Source: Mesorhizobium sp. L-2-11 (lineage in GTDB: Bacteria > Pseudomonadota > Alphaproteobacteria > Rhizobiales > Rhizobiaceae). Taken from it: a stretch of DNA of 64,000 bases. The translations under genes were made by a program, and so were the position numbers. Positions 1 through 8,469 of this stretch are shown here, piece by piece (the stretch's first letter is position 1; every line of letters starts with the position of its first letter). The stretch lies in NCBI RefSeq assembly GCF_016756595.1, contig NZ_AP023257.1:3488001-3552000 (forward strand), in the 5' to 3' direction. The notes below the pieces were generated by a model. The model saw only the letters and a program-made list of their open reading frames with translations, ran no database searches and was not told where the DNA came from.

Positions 1-983
1 TTGAGCACGACGGTGCGCCCGGCAATGCCGGATTTCTTCAGCCGCCCTGAGATTTTTTCCGACAGCGCTCTCAGCACCGAAATCAATTCCTCGGGGGAGG
101 CGATGTCGGTGTCGAATGTGTTCTCCGCCGAGACGCTTTTCGCATCCTGGTCGGGGTGGACGCGGCGGTCGTCCTGGCCGCGTGAAAGATGGTAGAGCCG
201 GTCGCCCATCACGCCGTAGCGGCGCATCAGGTCGCCGCGTTCCATGCGCTGCAACTGGCCGACGGTGCGGATGCCGTCGCGCTCAAGCGTGGCTGCGAAG
301 GCTTTTCCGACACCCCAGATCAGCGTCACCGGCTGCTCGGCCAGAAAGCCGGTCGCCTCGGCCTCGCCGATCACCGAAAAGCCGCGCGGCTTGCGAAAGT
401 CCGACGCCACCTTGGCCAGGAACTTGCAGTAGGAGAGGCCTGATGAAACGGTGATGCCGATCTCTTTCTCCACCCCCAACGCAAAGCGCGCCAGCACCAC
501 CGCCGGCGGCAAGCCATGCAGGCGCTCGGTGCCGGCAAGGTCCAGAAACGCTTCGTCGATGGAGAGCGGCTCGACCAGCGGCGTCAGCGCCTGCATCATG
601 GCGCGCACCTCGCGGCCGACGCGTCCGTATTTTTCCATGTTAGGCGGGATGACGACCGCTTCCGGACAGGCTTCGAGCGCCTTGAACATCGGCATTGCCG
701 AGCGCACCCCGTGGATGCGGGCAATGTAGCAAGCGGTGGAGACGACGCCGCGCTTGCCGCCGCCGATGATCAACGGCCGGTCCTTCAGCGCCGGGTTGTC
801 GCGCTTTTCGACCGCCGCATAAAACGCGTCGCAATCGATATGGGCAAGATGCAGCCGATAGAGCTCCGGGTGGCGGGCAAGCCGCGGACTGCCGCAGCGC
901 TCGCAGCGCCGTGCTGCACTGCGCTGAAAGGCCAGGCAGTCGCGGCAAAAACCGTGATCGGGATTGTTGACAGGAGCCGCCAT
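1..983 (-). CDS. dinB: DNA polymerase IV (DinB), C-terminus cut by window edge
   Basis: Y-family translesion polymerase. The reverse strand is open from an ATG at 983 to the window edge (about 327 codons), so the little-finger end is missing. The N-terminus has a zinc-ribbon-like extension, CxxC at residues 13/16 and 27/30, before the polymerase starts. This extension is known from one rhizobial DinB type. Polymerase motifs visible are [13 protein letters not shown] (metal-binding Asp), STACYIAR, and SIDEAFLDL with the catalytic Asp-Glu pair. A second in-frame ATG lies 12 bases upstream (995) but falls inside the LexA box at 990-1004. I prefer 983, although the ribosome-binding site is unclear for both. 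The role is error-prone bypass of DNA lesions, with SOS control expected. Confidence 0.93.
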   Translation of the reverse strand, partial: MAAPVNNPDHGFCRDCLAFQRSAARRCERCGSPRLARHPELYRLHLAHIDCDAFYAAVEKRDNPALKDRPLIIGGGKRGVVSTACYIARIHGVRSAMPMFKALEACPEAVVIPPNMEKYGRVGREVRAMMQALTPLVEPLSIDEAFLDLAGTERLHGLPPAVVLARFALGVEKEIGITVSSGLSYCKFLAKVASDFRKPRGFSVIGEAEATGFLAEQPVTLIWGVGKAFAATLERDGIRTVGQLQRMERGDLMRRYGVMGDRLYHLSRGQDDRRVHPDQDAKSVSAENTFDTDIASPEELISVLRALSEKISGRLKKSGIAGRTVVL

Positions 984-989
984 TGTTGC

Positions 990-1004
990 GAACATAAAGA
1001 GAAC
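990..1004 (-). promoter_or_regulatory. LexA (SOS) box GTTC-N7-GTTC at dinB start
   Basis: Read on the minus strand this is GTTC-TCTTTAT-GTTC, an exact match to the direct-repeat LexA operator known for Alphaproteobacteria. It ends seven bases before the chosen dinB ATG, so bound LexA would cover the translation start region or the early transcript. The match is seen in the sequence; the function is inferred from the known motif and the target gene. Confidence 0.8.
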
Positions 1005-1063
1005 AAAAGCAATGGTACGTCAGGACGGACGCCACGACAAGGCAGTGGGCCGGGAGAGAGTTC

Positions 1064-1639
1064 GTGAATACGACCATAGCGCCGCTGGTGCCCGAGCTTT
1101 GGGCGGATTTTGAAGATCTTTTCGGCAAGCAGGGCGCCTGCTACGGCTGCTGGTGCACACATTTCCGGCTCTCGCCGGCAGCGCGCCGCGCCAGCAACCG
1201 GGAGCGCAACAAGGACCACATCAAGGCGCGGATCGAGGCCGGACCGCCACCGGGCCTGCTGGCGTTCGAGGATGGCAAGGCGGTCGGCTGGATGCAGATC
1301 GGCCCGCGCGCCGACGTGCCCGAATGGAACAACAAAGGCAGGGGCTCGGCGCCGGTCGATCCCGCCGACGCCACCGATCCGGGCATCTGGGCGATTTCCT
1401 GCTTCTTCATCCGCGTCAAGGCGCGCGGCAGAGGGATAACGCACCGGCTGGTCGAAGGCGGCATCGAATTTGCTCGCCAGAATGGCGCTCGGCTGGTCGA
1501 GGCATGTCCGATCGACCTGTCGAAGGATTCGCGTTCGATCGGGCTGTTCGTCGGCTCGTCGCGGGTCTTCGAGAAAGCCGGTTTCGAGAGGCTGGTCGAG
1601 CGCAAGGCGGGCCGGCCGCTGATGCGATTGGTGCTTTAG
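1064..1639 (+). CDS. GNAT family N-acetyltransferase
   Basis: 191-residue protein starting at GTG, preceded by a GGGAGAGA ribosome-binding site. The second half has the GNAT acetyl-CoA-binding pattern: a beta strand (ISCFFIRVKA), then RGRGIT as the Q/RxxGxG/A pyrophosphate loop, then a helix. The N-terminal CYGCWCTHFR cysteine cluster and WMQIGPRADVP belong to a cytosolic GNAT subgroup of unknown substrate. It diverges from dinB with a short intergenic region. The substrate cannot be read from the sequence. Confidence 0.85.
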   Translation: MNTTIAPLVPELWADFEDLFGKQGACYGCWCTHFRLSPAARRASNRERNKDHIKARIEAGPPPGLLAFEDGKAVGWMQIGPRADVPEWNNKGRGSAPVDPADATDPGIWAISCFFIRVKARGRGITHRLVEGGIEFARQNGARLVEACPIDLSKDSRSIGLFVGSSRVFEKAGFERLVERKAGRPLMRLVL

Positions 1640-1781
1640 CCAACGCTGCTGTGCGCGCCGCTGTCGCTCTGCGGCGGCCGAACTTTCGTGGTCGGCCTGC
1701 ATCGTCAGATGGTTGACGCCCGCCCGGGAATAAATCCGGCTGCGGCCCGTTCCTCCTCGGATTTTTCCATGGAGGCCATCG

Positions 1782-2513
1782 ATGTTTCATTTTTCCCAGA
1801 CCTCTCGCTCTTCCCAGAAGACCTCTCGCTCGATCCGGTTTTCCTGTCGGCCGGAAGATCATGGCGTCATCGCGCCGCCGGTGGCGGCCAAGACGGTCCT
1901 GCCGGATTGGTTCCGCAAATTGCCGCCGGTCGATCAGCAGCAAGCCTCGGCCACCAACAATGGCCTGACCGTCAAGCGCTGCATGCCGTTTCTCGACGCG
2001 ATGACAACCGGCTGGATCCTGCCGCTCGCGGCGACAGTCCGCCTTGAGATCAAGGATGGCGGCAGCGCCGTCGATGCCGGCTGGGAGTTCGACAGGGTGA
2101 TGGTCAGCAATCATGGCGCCCATCAGGTCGCCGGCAATCCGAAGGAACCGGCACCGCCATGCAAATTTCACAATTACTGGTCGATCCGTACCCCGCCGGG
2201 CTGGAGTTGTCTGTTCCTGCCGCCGCTCAATCGGCCGGCTCAGCCTTTTGAATGCGTCGCCGGCATCGTCGATACCGACACCTATGCAGCCCACATCCAT
2301 TTTCCGTTCTTTGCGACCGTGCCGGATGGCCTCTACGTCATCGAAAAGGCAACGCCGCTCGTCCAGGTGATACCGTTTCGCCGCGAAGATTCGGCGCTCA
2401 AGGCCGAGATCGGGGCGGAGACTGGAGCCGAGGCGACCGAGCGCGAAACGGTCTACCGCAACACGATTGCCAGCGAAGGCTGGTATCGCAAATGGGCCCG
2501 CGCGGCCCGCTAA
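1782..2513 (+). CDS. conserved hypothetical protein (possibly DUF6065)
   Basis: 243 residues with a GGAG ribosome-binding site about eight bases before the ATG. No signal peptide or membrane segment is seen. Conserved-looking features are LPDWFRKLPP near residue 45, VKRCMPFLDAMTTGWILPL, and a central region rich in aromatic residues and prolines (FHNYWSIRTPPGWSCLFLPP). The KRC-PF-D pattern recalls DUF6065 proteins and related phage-encoded proteins, but that is from memory and not confirmed. No function is assigned. A long reverse-strand frame across 1416-2699 is its shadow. Confidence 0.7.
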   Translation: MFHFSQTSRSSQKTSRSIRFSCRPEDHGVIAPPVAAKTVLPDWFRKLPPVDQQQASATNNGLTVKRCMPFLDAMTTGWILPLAATVRLEIKDGGSAVDAGWEFDRVMVSNHGAHQVAGNPKEPAPPCKFHNYWSIRTPPGWSCLFLPPLNRPAQPFECVAGIVDTDTYAAHIHFPFFATVPDGLYVIEKATPLVQVIPFRREDSALKAEIGAETGAEATERETVYRNTIASEGWYRKWARAAR

Positions 2514-2628
2514 ATTATTTACCGGAGAACAATGCGAAACGGGGCCGCTGGCCCCGTTTCCTTGTGGATTGCCAGGGGCGCGAAGCGAAGCGGCGCAGAC
2601 CCTAATGCTGATCTGTAGTGATCCTTCG

Positions 2629-2790
2629 CGCCCCCCTCTGTCCTGCCGGACATCTCCCCCACGAGGGGGGAGATCGGCCTTCATCACTGATTTCGCCAAC
2701 CACTAACCTTGCAAAAAAGGAGGAGCTGTCCGCGAAGCTGCCGATCTCCCCCCAAGTGGGGGAGATGTCCGGCAGGACAGAGGGGGGCGC
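2629..2790. repeat. rhizobial intergenic mosaic palindrome, two facing arms
   Basis: Two about 50-base arms, 2629-2677 and 2741-2790, are near-perfect reverse complements of each other. Each also carries its own internal palindrome around CATCTCCCCC. The same sequence family recurs at 26514-26670 and 59835-59890. This fits the RIME-type intergenic elements described in rhizobia. The 60-base spacer holds no gene. Confidence 0.8.
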
Positions 2791-2912
2791 CGTGGAGCGC
2801 CGGCCTGCCAATCGCCAGCGAATGCGAAACGGGGGCCAGTTGGCCCCCGTTTCTCGGTGGATTGCGAAAGCGGCGGGTCGAAGCGCGCAGTCGCTCTATC
2901 GTCCGGCCGATG

Positions 2913-3281
2913 TCAACGCCGCCAGTTGCGCGACCAGCCGCGATCCGAACCGTTCGAGCTCGAGTTGGAGGAACTGTTCGACGATGAGTTCGAATTCGAG
3001 TTGCTCGAGGAATTGGAGCTGGAGTTCGACGACGAGTTCGAATTCGAATTGCTCGACGAATTAGAGCTGGAATTCGACGAACCGTTGGACGACGAATTGG
3101 AACTCGAATTTGAAGAGCTGTTGCCAGCGACGATGAAGGAACCGTCGCTTTGGCTGGACATTGCGGCTGGCGGACGCTCGGTTTCCGGCGCCGCGGGAGA
3201 CTCCTTTGCCTGCGCCGCGGTGCCCGCGAGCGCTGCCATTCCTGCGACCAGTGCCGACTTGAGTTTCCAGTGTCTTGCCAT
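2913..3281 (-). CDS. small secreted Ser/Asn-repeat protein
   Basis: 122 residues with a strong AAGGAG ribosome-binding site. Residues 1-25 form a cleavable signal peptide ending TAAQA. A short linker follows, then a low-complexity tract at residues 54-110 made almost only of SSSN and SNSN units, with a short basic, Trp-containing tail (RGWSRNWRR). It lies downstream of an ECF sigma/anti-sigma pair on the same strand but has its own GGAAT-N16-CGTT promoter at 3333-3357. No family is recognised. Such tracts are flexible and could be glycosylated, adhesive or spacer-like. The opposite strand is also open here, giving an acidic E/L/F/D repeat, a by-product of the 12-base DNA periodicity. Confidence 0.7.
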   Translation of the reverse strand: MARHWKLKSALVAGMAALAGTAAQAKESPAAPETERPPAAMSSQSDGSFIVAGNSSSNSSSNSSSNGSSNSSSNSSSNSNSNSSSNSSSNSSSNSNSNSSSNSSSNSSSNGSDRGWSRNWRR

Positions 3282-3332
3282 GGTAGTTACTCCTTGTTTC
3301 AGACCGGGCCGGCAGTTGCGGCCCGGCGGAGT

Positions 3333-3357
3333 AACGGGCGATCCCCGGCTTTATTCC
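3333..3357 (-). promoter_or_regulatory. ECF-type promoter for the Ser/Asn-repeat gene
   Basis: On the minus strand GGAAT (3357-3353) and CGTT (3336-3333) are separated by exactly 16 bases, about 50 bases upstream of the ATG at 3281. An identical arrangement, including GGAATAAAGC and CCCGTT, precedes the subtilase gene at 4727-4751. The architecture resembles the GGAAC-N16/17-CGTT promoters of alphaproteobacterial ECF sigma factors. Recognition by the local sigma factor is inferred. Confidence 0.6.
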
Positions 3358-3369
3358 AAAAAAGCCGGG
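3344..3369 (-). terminator. GC-rich hairpin after the anti-sigma gene
   Basis: CCCGGCTTT pairs with AAAGCCGGG around a short loop. The hairpin starts 11 bases beyond the anti-sigma stop codon and overlaps the -35 half of the promoter at 3333-3357. A second hairpin at 3304-3326 (CCGGGCC/GGCCCGG) lies further on, in the leader of the Ser/Asn gene. With few trailing T residues, termination strength is uncertain. Confidence 0.4.
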
Positions 3370-3380
3370 CCGTCGCAGCT

Positions 3381-4172
3381 TCACTTCCGGTCCTTTTGAC
3401 GGATCTCGGTCAGCGCCTGGACTTCCTCCTCGGCTGACATCGGAGCGCCTGCTTCGATCGCCGAAAGATAGGCGTCGAGGGCTTCGGTTGACGAGGCCGG
3501 GGCATAGCCTCCGGCGTCGCCGGGCGCCACGACCGCGAAGCTGACGCGCCATTCGTCGCCGGAACGGCAGGCGACCGACACCACCGTGGAGCGGTTCTGC
3601 GAGTCGACCTCGAATTCGCGGCACAAATCCTGCTTATCGTTACGGAACGTAGCGATGGCCCGGAACCGGTCGCTGATCCCGGCGAGCTTGATCTCCTTGC
3701 CGGACTCGACCGTTTCAAGGGCTTGGGCCAGGGCCGGCCGGATGACGCCGGCTACCCACAAGCCGCCCCGCGTGCGTTCGTCGGTGCCTGCTGCCCAATA
3801 GCCGGCGAGCCCGCCGACAACGGCCGCCGCGAGAGAGGCGGCAACTGGCAGCATCCATCGAGACCTCGAGGCGGGCCCTGCTACGCGCCTGCTGCCGAAG
3901 GGCAATATCGACGCCGTCGCCGCTTTCTCGCCGGCACGCCTGGCCTCGATCACCTGCTCGACGGCCGCGATAAGTTTTTTGGGAACCGGCTCGTCGAGCA
4001 GCGGCTTCAGCGCGGCCTGCGCCTGCGCCCTTGTCTCGATGAACACAGCGATCCTGGCAACCAGACGGTCGTCCGTTTCCATCGCCTGCTCGATCCTGGC
4101 GACCATGTCGGGATCAAGCTCGCCGTCGGCGAATCGCATCAGGATTTCGTCCGAAAAAGTCTCTTCGGTCAT
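3381..4172 (-). CDS. membrane-anchored anti-sigma factor
   Basis: 263 residues. The N-terminus (SDEILMRFADGELD) is the helical sigma-binding type of anti-sigma domain. There is one membrane segment near residues 107-127 (LPVAASLAAAVVGGLAGYWA) and an extracytoplasmic C-terminal domain of about 130 residues. No HxxxCxxC zinc motif is seen. The start overlaps the sigma stop (ATGA), indicating translational coupling. By family knowledge it should hold the sigma factor at the membrane until an envelope signal releases it. The nature of the signal is unknown. Confidence 0.85.
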   Translation of the reverse strand: MTEETFSDEILMRFADGELDPDMVARIEQAMETDDRLVARIAVFIETRAQAQAALKPLLDEPVPKKLIAAVEQVIEARRAGEKAATASILPFGSRRVAGPASRSRWMLPVAASLAAAVVGGLAGYWAAGTDERTRGGLWVAGVIRPALAQALETVESGKEIKLAGISDRFRAIATFRNDKQDLCREFEVDSQNRSTVVSVACRSGDEWRVSFAVVAPGDAGGYAPASSTEALDAYLSAIEAGAPMSAEEEVQALTEIRQKDRK

Positions 4173-4711
4173 TTTGCAGCCCCTTTTGTGACCGGAGAAC
4201 GGGCGGGCGCCGAAGATATTCCAGTCGCCTCCGCCAGATTCTTCCTGGCTCGCGCCAGCCTGCTCATCACCGTCCCGATCGGCACGGCAAGGACTTGCGC
4301 GGCTTGCCTGTAGGAAAGCTCTTCGACACAGACCAGAAGCAGCACCTCGCGCTGGTCGGCGGCGAGCTCGCCTATGGCTTGCGCCACGCTGTTCAGCGCC
4401 AGCCGCGCCTCCATCTCGCGCTCACCGGAAGCGCCGGCGATGTCATGGCGCTCGTCGATATCGTCCTGCGGGCCGGCGACCCTGCGCTTGCGGATATCGT
4501 CGATCCACAGATTTCTCAGAATCTTGAACATCCACGCGTCGAAGCGCGTCCCTGGCTCGAAACGCTGCTCGTTGGCGAGCGCCCGTTCGCAGGCGCGCTG
4601 GACGAGATCGTCCGCCATATCGCGGGACCGGCACAGCGCAATCGCGAATCGGCGCAGATTCGGCAGAAAAGCGACAAGCTGATCTTGGACGCGGTCGGCT
4701 TTTTCCGGCAT
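4169..4711 (-). CDS. ECF RNA polymerase sigma factor
   Basis: 180 residues from the ATG at 4711; the frame stays open upstream, but only this start gives a normal ECF length. Region 2 includes DMADDLVQRACERAL and FDAWMFKILRNLWIDDIRKRR. Region 4 includes LAADQREVLLLVCVEELSYR and a helix-turn-helix ending PIGTVMSRLARARKNL. It is coupled to the anti-sigma gene and divergent from a secreted subtilase. Two GGAAT-N16-CGTT motifs in this locus are likely its targets. No matching motif was found reading toward the sigma gene itself, so autoregulation is unproven. Confidence 0.93.
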   Translation of the reverse strand: MPEKADRVQDQLVAFLPNLRRFAIALCRSRDMADDLVQRACERALANEQRFEPGTRFDAWMFKILRNLWIDDIRKRRVAGPQDDIDERHDIAGASGEREMEARLALNSVAQAIGELAADQREVLLLVCVEELSYRQAAQVLAVPIGTVMSRLARARKNLAEATGISSAPARSPVTKGAAK

Positions 4712-4726
4712 GTTGCTCCAAGTTCT

Positions 4727-4751
4727 GGAATAAAGCGGCCCCGCGCCCGTT
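4727..4751 (+). promoter_or_regulatory. ECF-type promoter for the subtilase gene
   Basis: GGAAT (4727-4731), 16 bases, CGTT (4748-4751), in the gap between the sigma factor and the subtilase and reading toward the latter. It shares the flanking bases AAAGC after the -35 and CC before the -10 with the motif at 3333-3357. It predicts an 80-base leader before the subtilase start. Confidence 0.6.
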
Positions 4752-4759
4752 CCTCGCAA

Positions 4760-4791
4760 GGCTAGCTTATCGCCGGATAGCTCCGCTAGCC
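4760..4791. promoter_or_regulatory. inverted repeat in the subtilase leader
   Basis: GGCTAGC (4760-4766) and GCTAGCC (4785-4791) can pair around an 18-base loop. The repeat lies just after the predicted transcription start of the subtilase. It could be an operator or an mRNA hairpin; nothing in the sequence decides which. Confidence 0.35.
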
Positions 4792-4834
4792 TCGCGATGT
4801 CGGAAAATCGGCGAAGGCCGGAAATGCGAGGGAG

Positions 4835-6319
4835 ATGATGTTCCACAACTCCTGGTTGAGGCAAAAAGCCCTGCTGCTTTTCTGGGTCGCCGTTGCATTG
4901 ATCGTCGATCCTCAGGCGCCGAGCGGCCAACTGGGGCTCGGCGAGTTCGGACCAAGATCGGCGTTCGCCGATGACGATGGTGGCGGTGACGATGGCGGCG
5001 ACGACGGCGGTGGTGATGACGGGGGTCGGTCCGGCGCTTCGTCTGGTGGATCGCAAACGTCGTCCCGCCGATCGACCGGACCGAACCTGTTTCGCACGCT
5101 AACGGATCGGTTTCTTCCACGCCCGCCAAGGCGCAGCGGCCGGCGTACGCAACGGCCAGCCCTCCCTTTGCCGTCTCGGGCACCTGACCAGATCGTGGCG
5201 ACCGGGCTGAGTTCGGCTGAGATCGGTCGGCTTCAGGCAACCGGCTTCACCGTACTGGACCGTGCCGACATTCAGCTTCTTGGATCGCAGCTGATTCGGC
5301 TGCGCATTCCACCCAACATGCCGCTGGAGGCTGCGCGCGATCTTGTCATCGATGCCGCTCCGCAGTCGACGGCAGATTTCGTGCATTACTACCGACCCGG
5401 ACAAGAAACCGAATGTGCCGGGCCGCACTGCACCGCCGCGGGCCTGATCGGCTGGCCGGCCGGTACCGGGCTGCCGGCCGGCTGCGGTGGCAATGTCACG
5501 ATCGGCCTTATCGACACGGCGATCAATCCTGCGCATGCCGCCTTCTCGAAAGGCCGGGTCGAAGTTCTTCGCCTGTCGGACGACGGCGTTGCCGAGTCCG
5601 GCCGCCAGCACGGCACCGCCGTCGCGGCCCTGCTCGTCGGCGGCGCTGACAGCCGTACCCCCGGCCTGCTGCCGCACGCCAGGCTCATTGCGGTCGATTC
5701 GTTTCATCGCGGCGATCGCCAGGATGACCGCTCGGACGCCTACGATCTGCTTCGCGCGCTCGACCTGCTTTCGGCGCGCGGCGTGCAGGTGACGAATATG
5801 AGCCTGTCTGGTCCTGCGAATGCGCTTCTCGAGCAGTTTGTCCGAAAACTTTCCGAACGCGGCATGGTGATCGTCGCCGCCGCTGGCAATGGCGGTCCCA
5901 GGGCCGAACCTGCCTATCCGGCGGCCTACGCTGAAGTGATCGCGGTGACGGCGGTCGATCGCATGAAGCGCCCCTACAGGCGTGCTGGCCGTGGCGAGCA
6001 CATCGACCTGGCCGCTCCCGGCGTCCAGGTGTGGACGGCCGCGTCGGTCAGCGGCGCACGGCCGAAGACCGGCACCTCCTTCGCGGCGCCCTTCGTCACC
6101 GCAGCCGCTGCTTTGATGAAATCGGCAAACAGCAACGCCACCGCTGCCGACATTCAAGACGCGCTTGGCAAGTCGGCGGAAGATCTCGGCGCGCCGGGCA
6201 AGGACGCCGTCTTCGGCTGGGGCCTGCTCAACGCCCGCACCGCCTGCGTTGTCACGTCGAAGAAGGCGACCCCACAGTCGATGCCGGAGGATAGCGCAGG
6301 CGGCGAAGGGTCGTTATAG
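4835..6319 (+). CDS. secreted S8 (subtilisin-like) serine peptidase
   Basis: 494 residues. A hydrophobic export segment lies at about residues 10-25, then an Asp/Gly run at 46-64, a basic linker and a prodomain-like region. The catalytic domain shows D227 (IGLIDTAINP), H259 (RQHGTAVAAL), oxyanion N352 (AAAGNGGP) and S415 (GTSFAAPFV), so it should be active. ATGs at 4835 and 4838 are both possible; the GAGGGAG ribosome site is very close to them. It diverges from an ECF sigma/anti-sigma pair and carries the matching promoter. It may be a stress-induced envelope or extracellular protease. A role in cleaving the anti-sigma or the Ser/Asn protein is only a guess. Confidence 0.92.
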   Translation: MMFHNSWLRQKALLLFWVAVALIVDPQAPSGQLGLGEFGPRSAFADDDGGGDDGGDDGGGDDGGRSGASSGGSQTSSRRSTGPNLFRTLTDRFLPRPPRRSGRRTQRPALPLPSRAPDQIVATGLSSAEIGRLQATGFTVLDRADIQLLGSQLIRLRIPPNMPLEAARDLVIDAAPQSTADFVHYYRPGQETECAGPHCTAAGLIGWPAGTGLPAGCGGNVTIGLIDTAINPAHAAFSKGRVEVLRLSDDGVAESGRQHGTAVAALLVGGADSRTPGLLPHARLIAVDSFHRGDRQDDRSDAYDLLRALDLLSARGVQVTNMSLSGPANALLEQFVRKLSERGMVIVAAAGNGGPRAEPAYPAAYAEVIAVTAVDRMKRPYRRAGRGEHIDLAAPGVQVWTAASVSGARPKTGTSFAAPFVTAAAALMKSANSNATAADIQDALGKSAEDLGAPGKDAVFGWGLLNARTACVVTSKKATPQSMPEDSAGGEGSL

Positions 6320-6417
6320 ATCGGCTTCCAGCCGCAACGAGGGGATTGCAGCCCGCCGGTTTCCGCTTACGGTTGCGGCTGGAGTTCTTGCCACGGAAAT
6401 AGCAACGGAGATTCTGC

Positions 6418-7911
6418 GTGAATCGTGTTCTGCCGGCCGTCTTTGTCCTCGCGCTCAGCGCGCCTGCCTTCGGCCAGACCGTCGACGGCGAGGGTGCCAA
6501 GCAGCTCTCCGAAAATCTTGCCCGCTATATCGGCAGCAAGGCGATCGACAGCGGTTTCCTCAAGGTTTCGGTGGAAGGCGACGCCTACAAGCTCGCCGTC
6601 GATTTCAAACCTGTCGTGGACCTGCTGGCGGCACAGCATTCCTTCAAGTTCGACTTCAGCCCCTACGCATTGCTCGTCAAGCCAAGCAGCAACGGGACAT
6701 GGAGCGTCTCGGCGGATGTGTCGCAAAGCGGGTCCTTCGAGTTCAAGGGGCCAGAGGGCCCGCAGAGCATGCAGTTCTCGATTACAGACGGCAAGTTTTC
6801 CGGCGTCTACGATCCCGAACTGGCGGCTTTCACCAGCGCCACACAGTCGATAGCCGGGATGACGATGAATTCCCGGGACAGCGTGCAGCGCGCCAGGGTG
6901 AGCACCGGCGCCGGTACGGCCACCATGAAAGCAAGCAAAGCTGCGAATGGCGGCGTGGATTTCACCGCGACGCAGACGCTCGCCGATTTCACCGAAGCGC
7001 TCGACTTTGACGATCCCAAGAGCGGGCTGAAATTCCCGCTTACGATCAAATCGCCAACGCTGTCGGTGAACGCGACCGGCAAAGGCGTGCGGACCAGACC
7101 GCTTCTCGATCTGCTGGCATTTGCCGTCGCCAATGGAGACGAGGCCAGCCTGAAGGCCAACCAGGGGCAGCTCAAATCGCTCTTGCTCGCCGCGCTGCCG
7201 CTGTGGGAGCGGATCGACGGAACCTACGGGTTCAAGGATCTCACCGTCGAAAGCCCGGTCGGGCATTTCGGTGCGACCGAGCTGGACACGGGCTTCGGGG
7301 CCGACGGCATCGCCCAGAACGGAGCAATCTACTATTCGATCAGGGCCGCGGGACTGAAGATCCCCCAGAGTCTTGTGCCCGCCTGGAGCACGGCGCTGCT
7401 GCCCACCGATGTCAGCCTGAATTTCGGCGGCGCCAATATCGATCTCGACAGCATGGCGAAGAAAGCGATCGAAGCCTTTGATCTGAACAGGAATCCACCG
7501 CTGCCGGCCGACTTCGGCGATCAGATCAAGGCTGATTTCATGGCCAAGACGCCGAAATTTGTCATCGGCCACAGCACGGTGAAAAACGGCGACATGGAAA
7601 TCGCGATGCAAGGCGAGATGACGTTCGCCGGCATGAAGCCCGAGGCCAATGTGACCATCGATATAGCAGGCTATGACAGGATCGTGGAGAGCCTGCAGGC
7701 GGCGGCGAAGTCGGAGCCGGAAGCCGCGCAATATGTGCCGGTGGCGCTTGCGATCAAGGGATTCGGCAAGACGCTGCCGGACGGCCGCATCGAATGGGTC
7801 GTCAATGGCAAGCCGGACGGTTCGGTCACCGTCAATGGTGTCATGGTCAAACCGGCCGATCCGGATGGGAATGATGACGGTGGCGACAGCGAAGAAGAAC
7901 AGACGCCGTAA
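6418..7911 (+). CDS. exported protein of unknown function
   Basis: 497 residues starting at GTG, with a clear signal peptide (VLPAVFVLALSAPAFGQ). The mature protein has no membrane segment and looks like a beta-rich periplasmic fold with repeated alternating motifs. The tail is acidic (DDGGDSEEEQTP). The general appearance recalls DUF2125/DUF945-type periplasmic proteins, but I do not recognise it firmly. It follows the subtilase by 98 bases on the same strand; no GGAAT-N16-CGTT motif was seen in that gap. Co-transcription is possible. Confidence 0.75.
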   Translation: MNRVLPAVFVLALSAPAFGQTVDGEGAKQLSENLARYIGSKAIDSGFLKVSVEGDAYKLAVDFKPVVDLLAAQHSFKFDFSPYALLVKPSSNGTWSVSADVSQSGSFEFKGPEGPQSMQFSITDGKFSGVYDPELAAFTSATQSIAGMTMNSRDSVQRARVSTGAGTATMKASKAANGGVDFTATQTLADFTEALDFDDPKSGLKFPLTIKSPTLSVNATGKGVRTRPLLDLLAFAVANGDEASLKANQGQLKSLLLAALPLWERIDGTYGFKDLTVESPVGHFGATELDTGFGADGIAQNGAIYYSIRAAGLKIPQSLVPAWSTALLPTDVSLNFGGANIDLDSMAKKAIEAFDLNRNPPLPADFGDQIKADFMAKTPKFVIGHSTVKNGDMEIAMQGEMTFAGMKPEANVTIDIAGYDRIVESLQAAAKSEPEAAQYVPVALAIKGFGKTLPDGRIEWVVNGKPDGSVTVNGVMVKPADPDGNDDGGDSEEEQTP

Positions 7912-7935
7912 GCGCTTTGGCGATCCGGTCGTCGC

Positions 7936-8235
7936 TTATATCGAACGCTCATGATCGTCGTCGCCAAGCGGCAGCGCCCGCAGCGCCATGCCGACGGAAG
8001 CCGGCGGCGTTCCGGTTTCCGCTGCGAACCGCATGAGCGTCGGCTCGTGGGCGAGGATGAACTGCAGCACGCCGGCCAGAAATCCCGGCTCGCCGGCGGC
8101 CTGGCGGATCGAATGTGCCTCGATGCCGGTGATCGCCAGGAAGCGCGGCAGAAGTTCCGGATCGGCGGCGACGAAGCCCAATGCCTTCACGGCAATGGTT
8201 TCTGCTTCCTCGCGCATTGACGCTGCGTTTGCCAT
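7936..8235 (-). CDS. DUF3572 family protein
   Basis: 99 residues, all-helical, no signal peptide. ALGFVAADPELLPRFLAITGI and the PxSVGxALRAL end are typical of DUF3572, a small family that usually sits divergent to divK in Rhizobiales, as here. Biochemical function is not known. It converges with the exported protein to its left, with a gap of about 25 bases. Confidence 0.85.
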   Translation of the reverse strand: MANAASMREEAETIAVKALGFVAADPELLPRFLAITGIEAHSIRQAAGEPGFLAGVLQFILAHEPTLMRFAAETGTPPASVGMALRALPLGDDDHERSI

Positions 8236-8469
8236 CGCTACCTTCTTGTGCGTGGAATGAGTCTGTTTTTGGCAGTAATCGCAAGCGTCGCCTGCGGCAA
8301 GCCATCTGTCTCTGCAATGCGGAGTTCGCGGTGAAATGCGAAGCTTTTCCGGCAGCCGGTTTCCGTTTCGTCAATTATCTCGCGGTAGAGTGGAGCAGGG
8401 TTTGGTGCGTACCGGCGAGGGCGCATGGCGGCATCCTTCGAGCGGAAGGCAGGCCGGGACGGGAATTTG

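Noticed and set aside
2940..3125. Short tandem repeats that could look like CRISPR
   Set aside because: The periodicity is about 12 bases with no spacers; it encodes the Ser/Asn tract.
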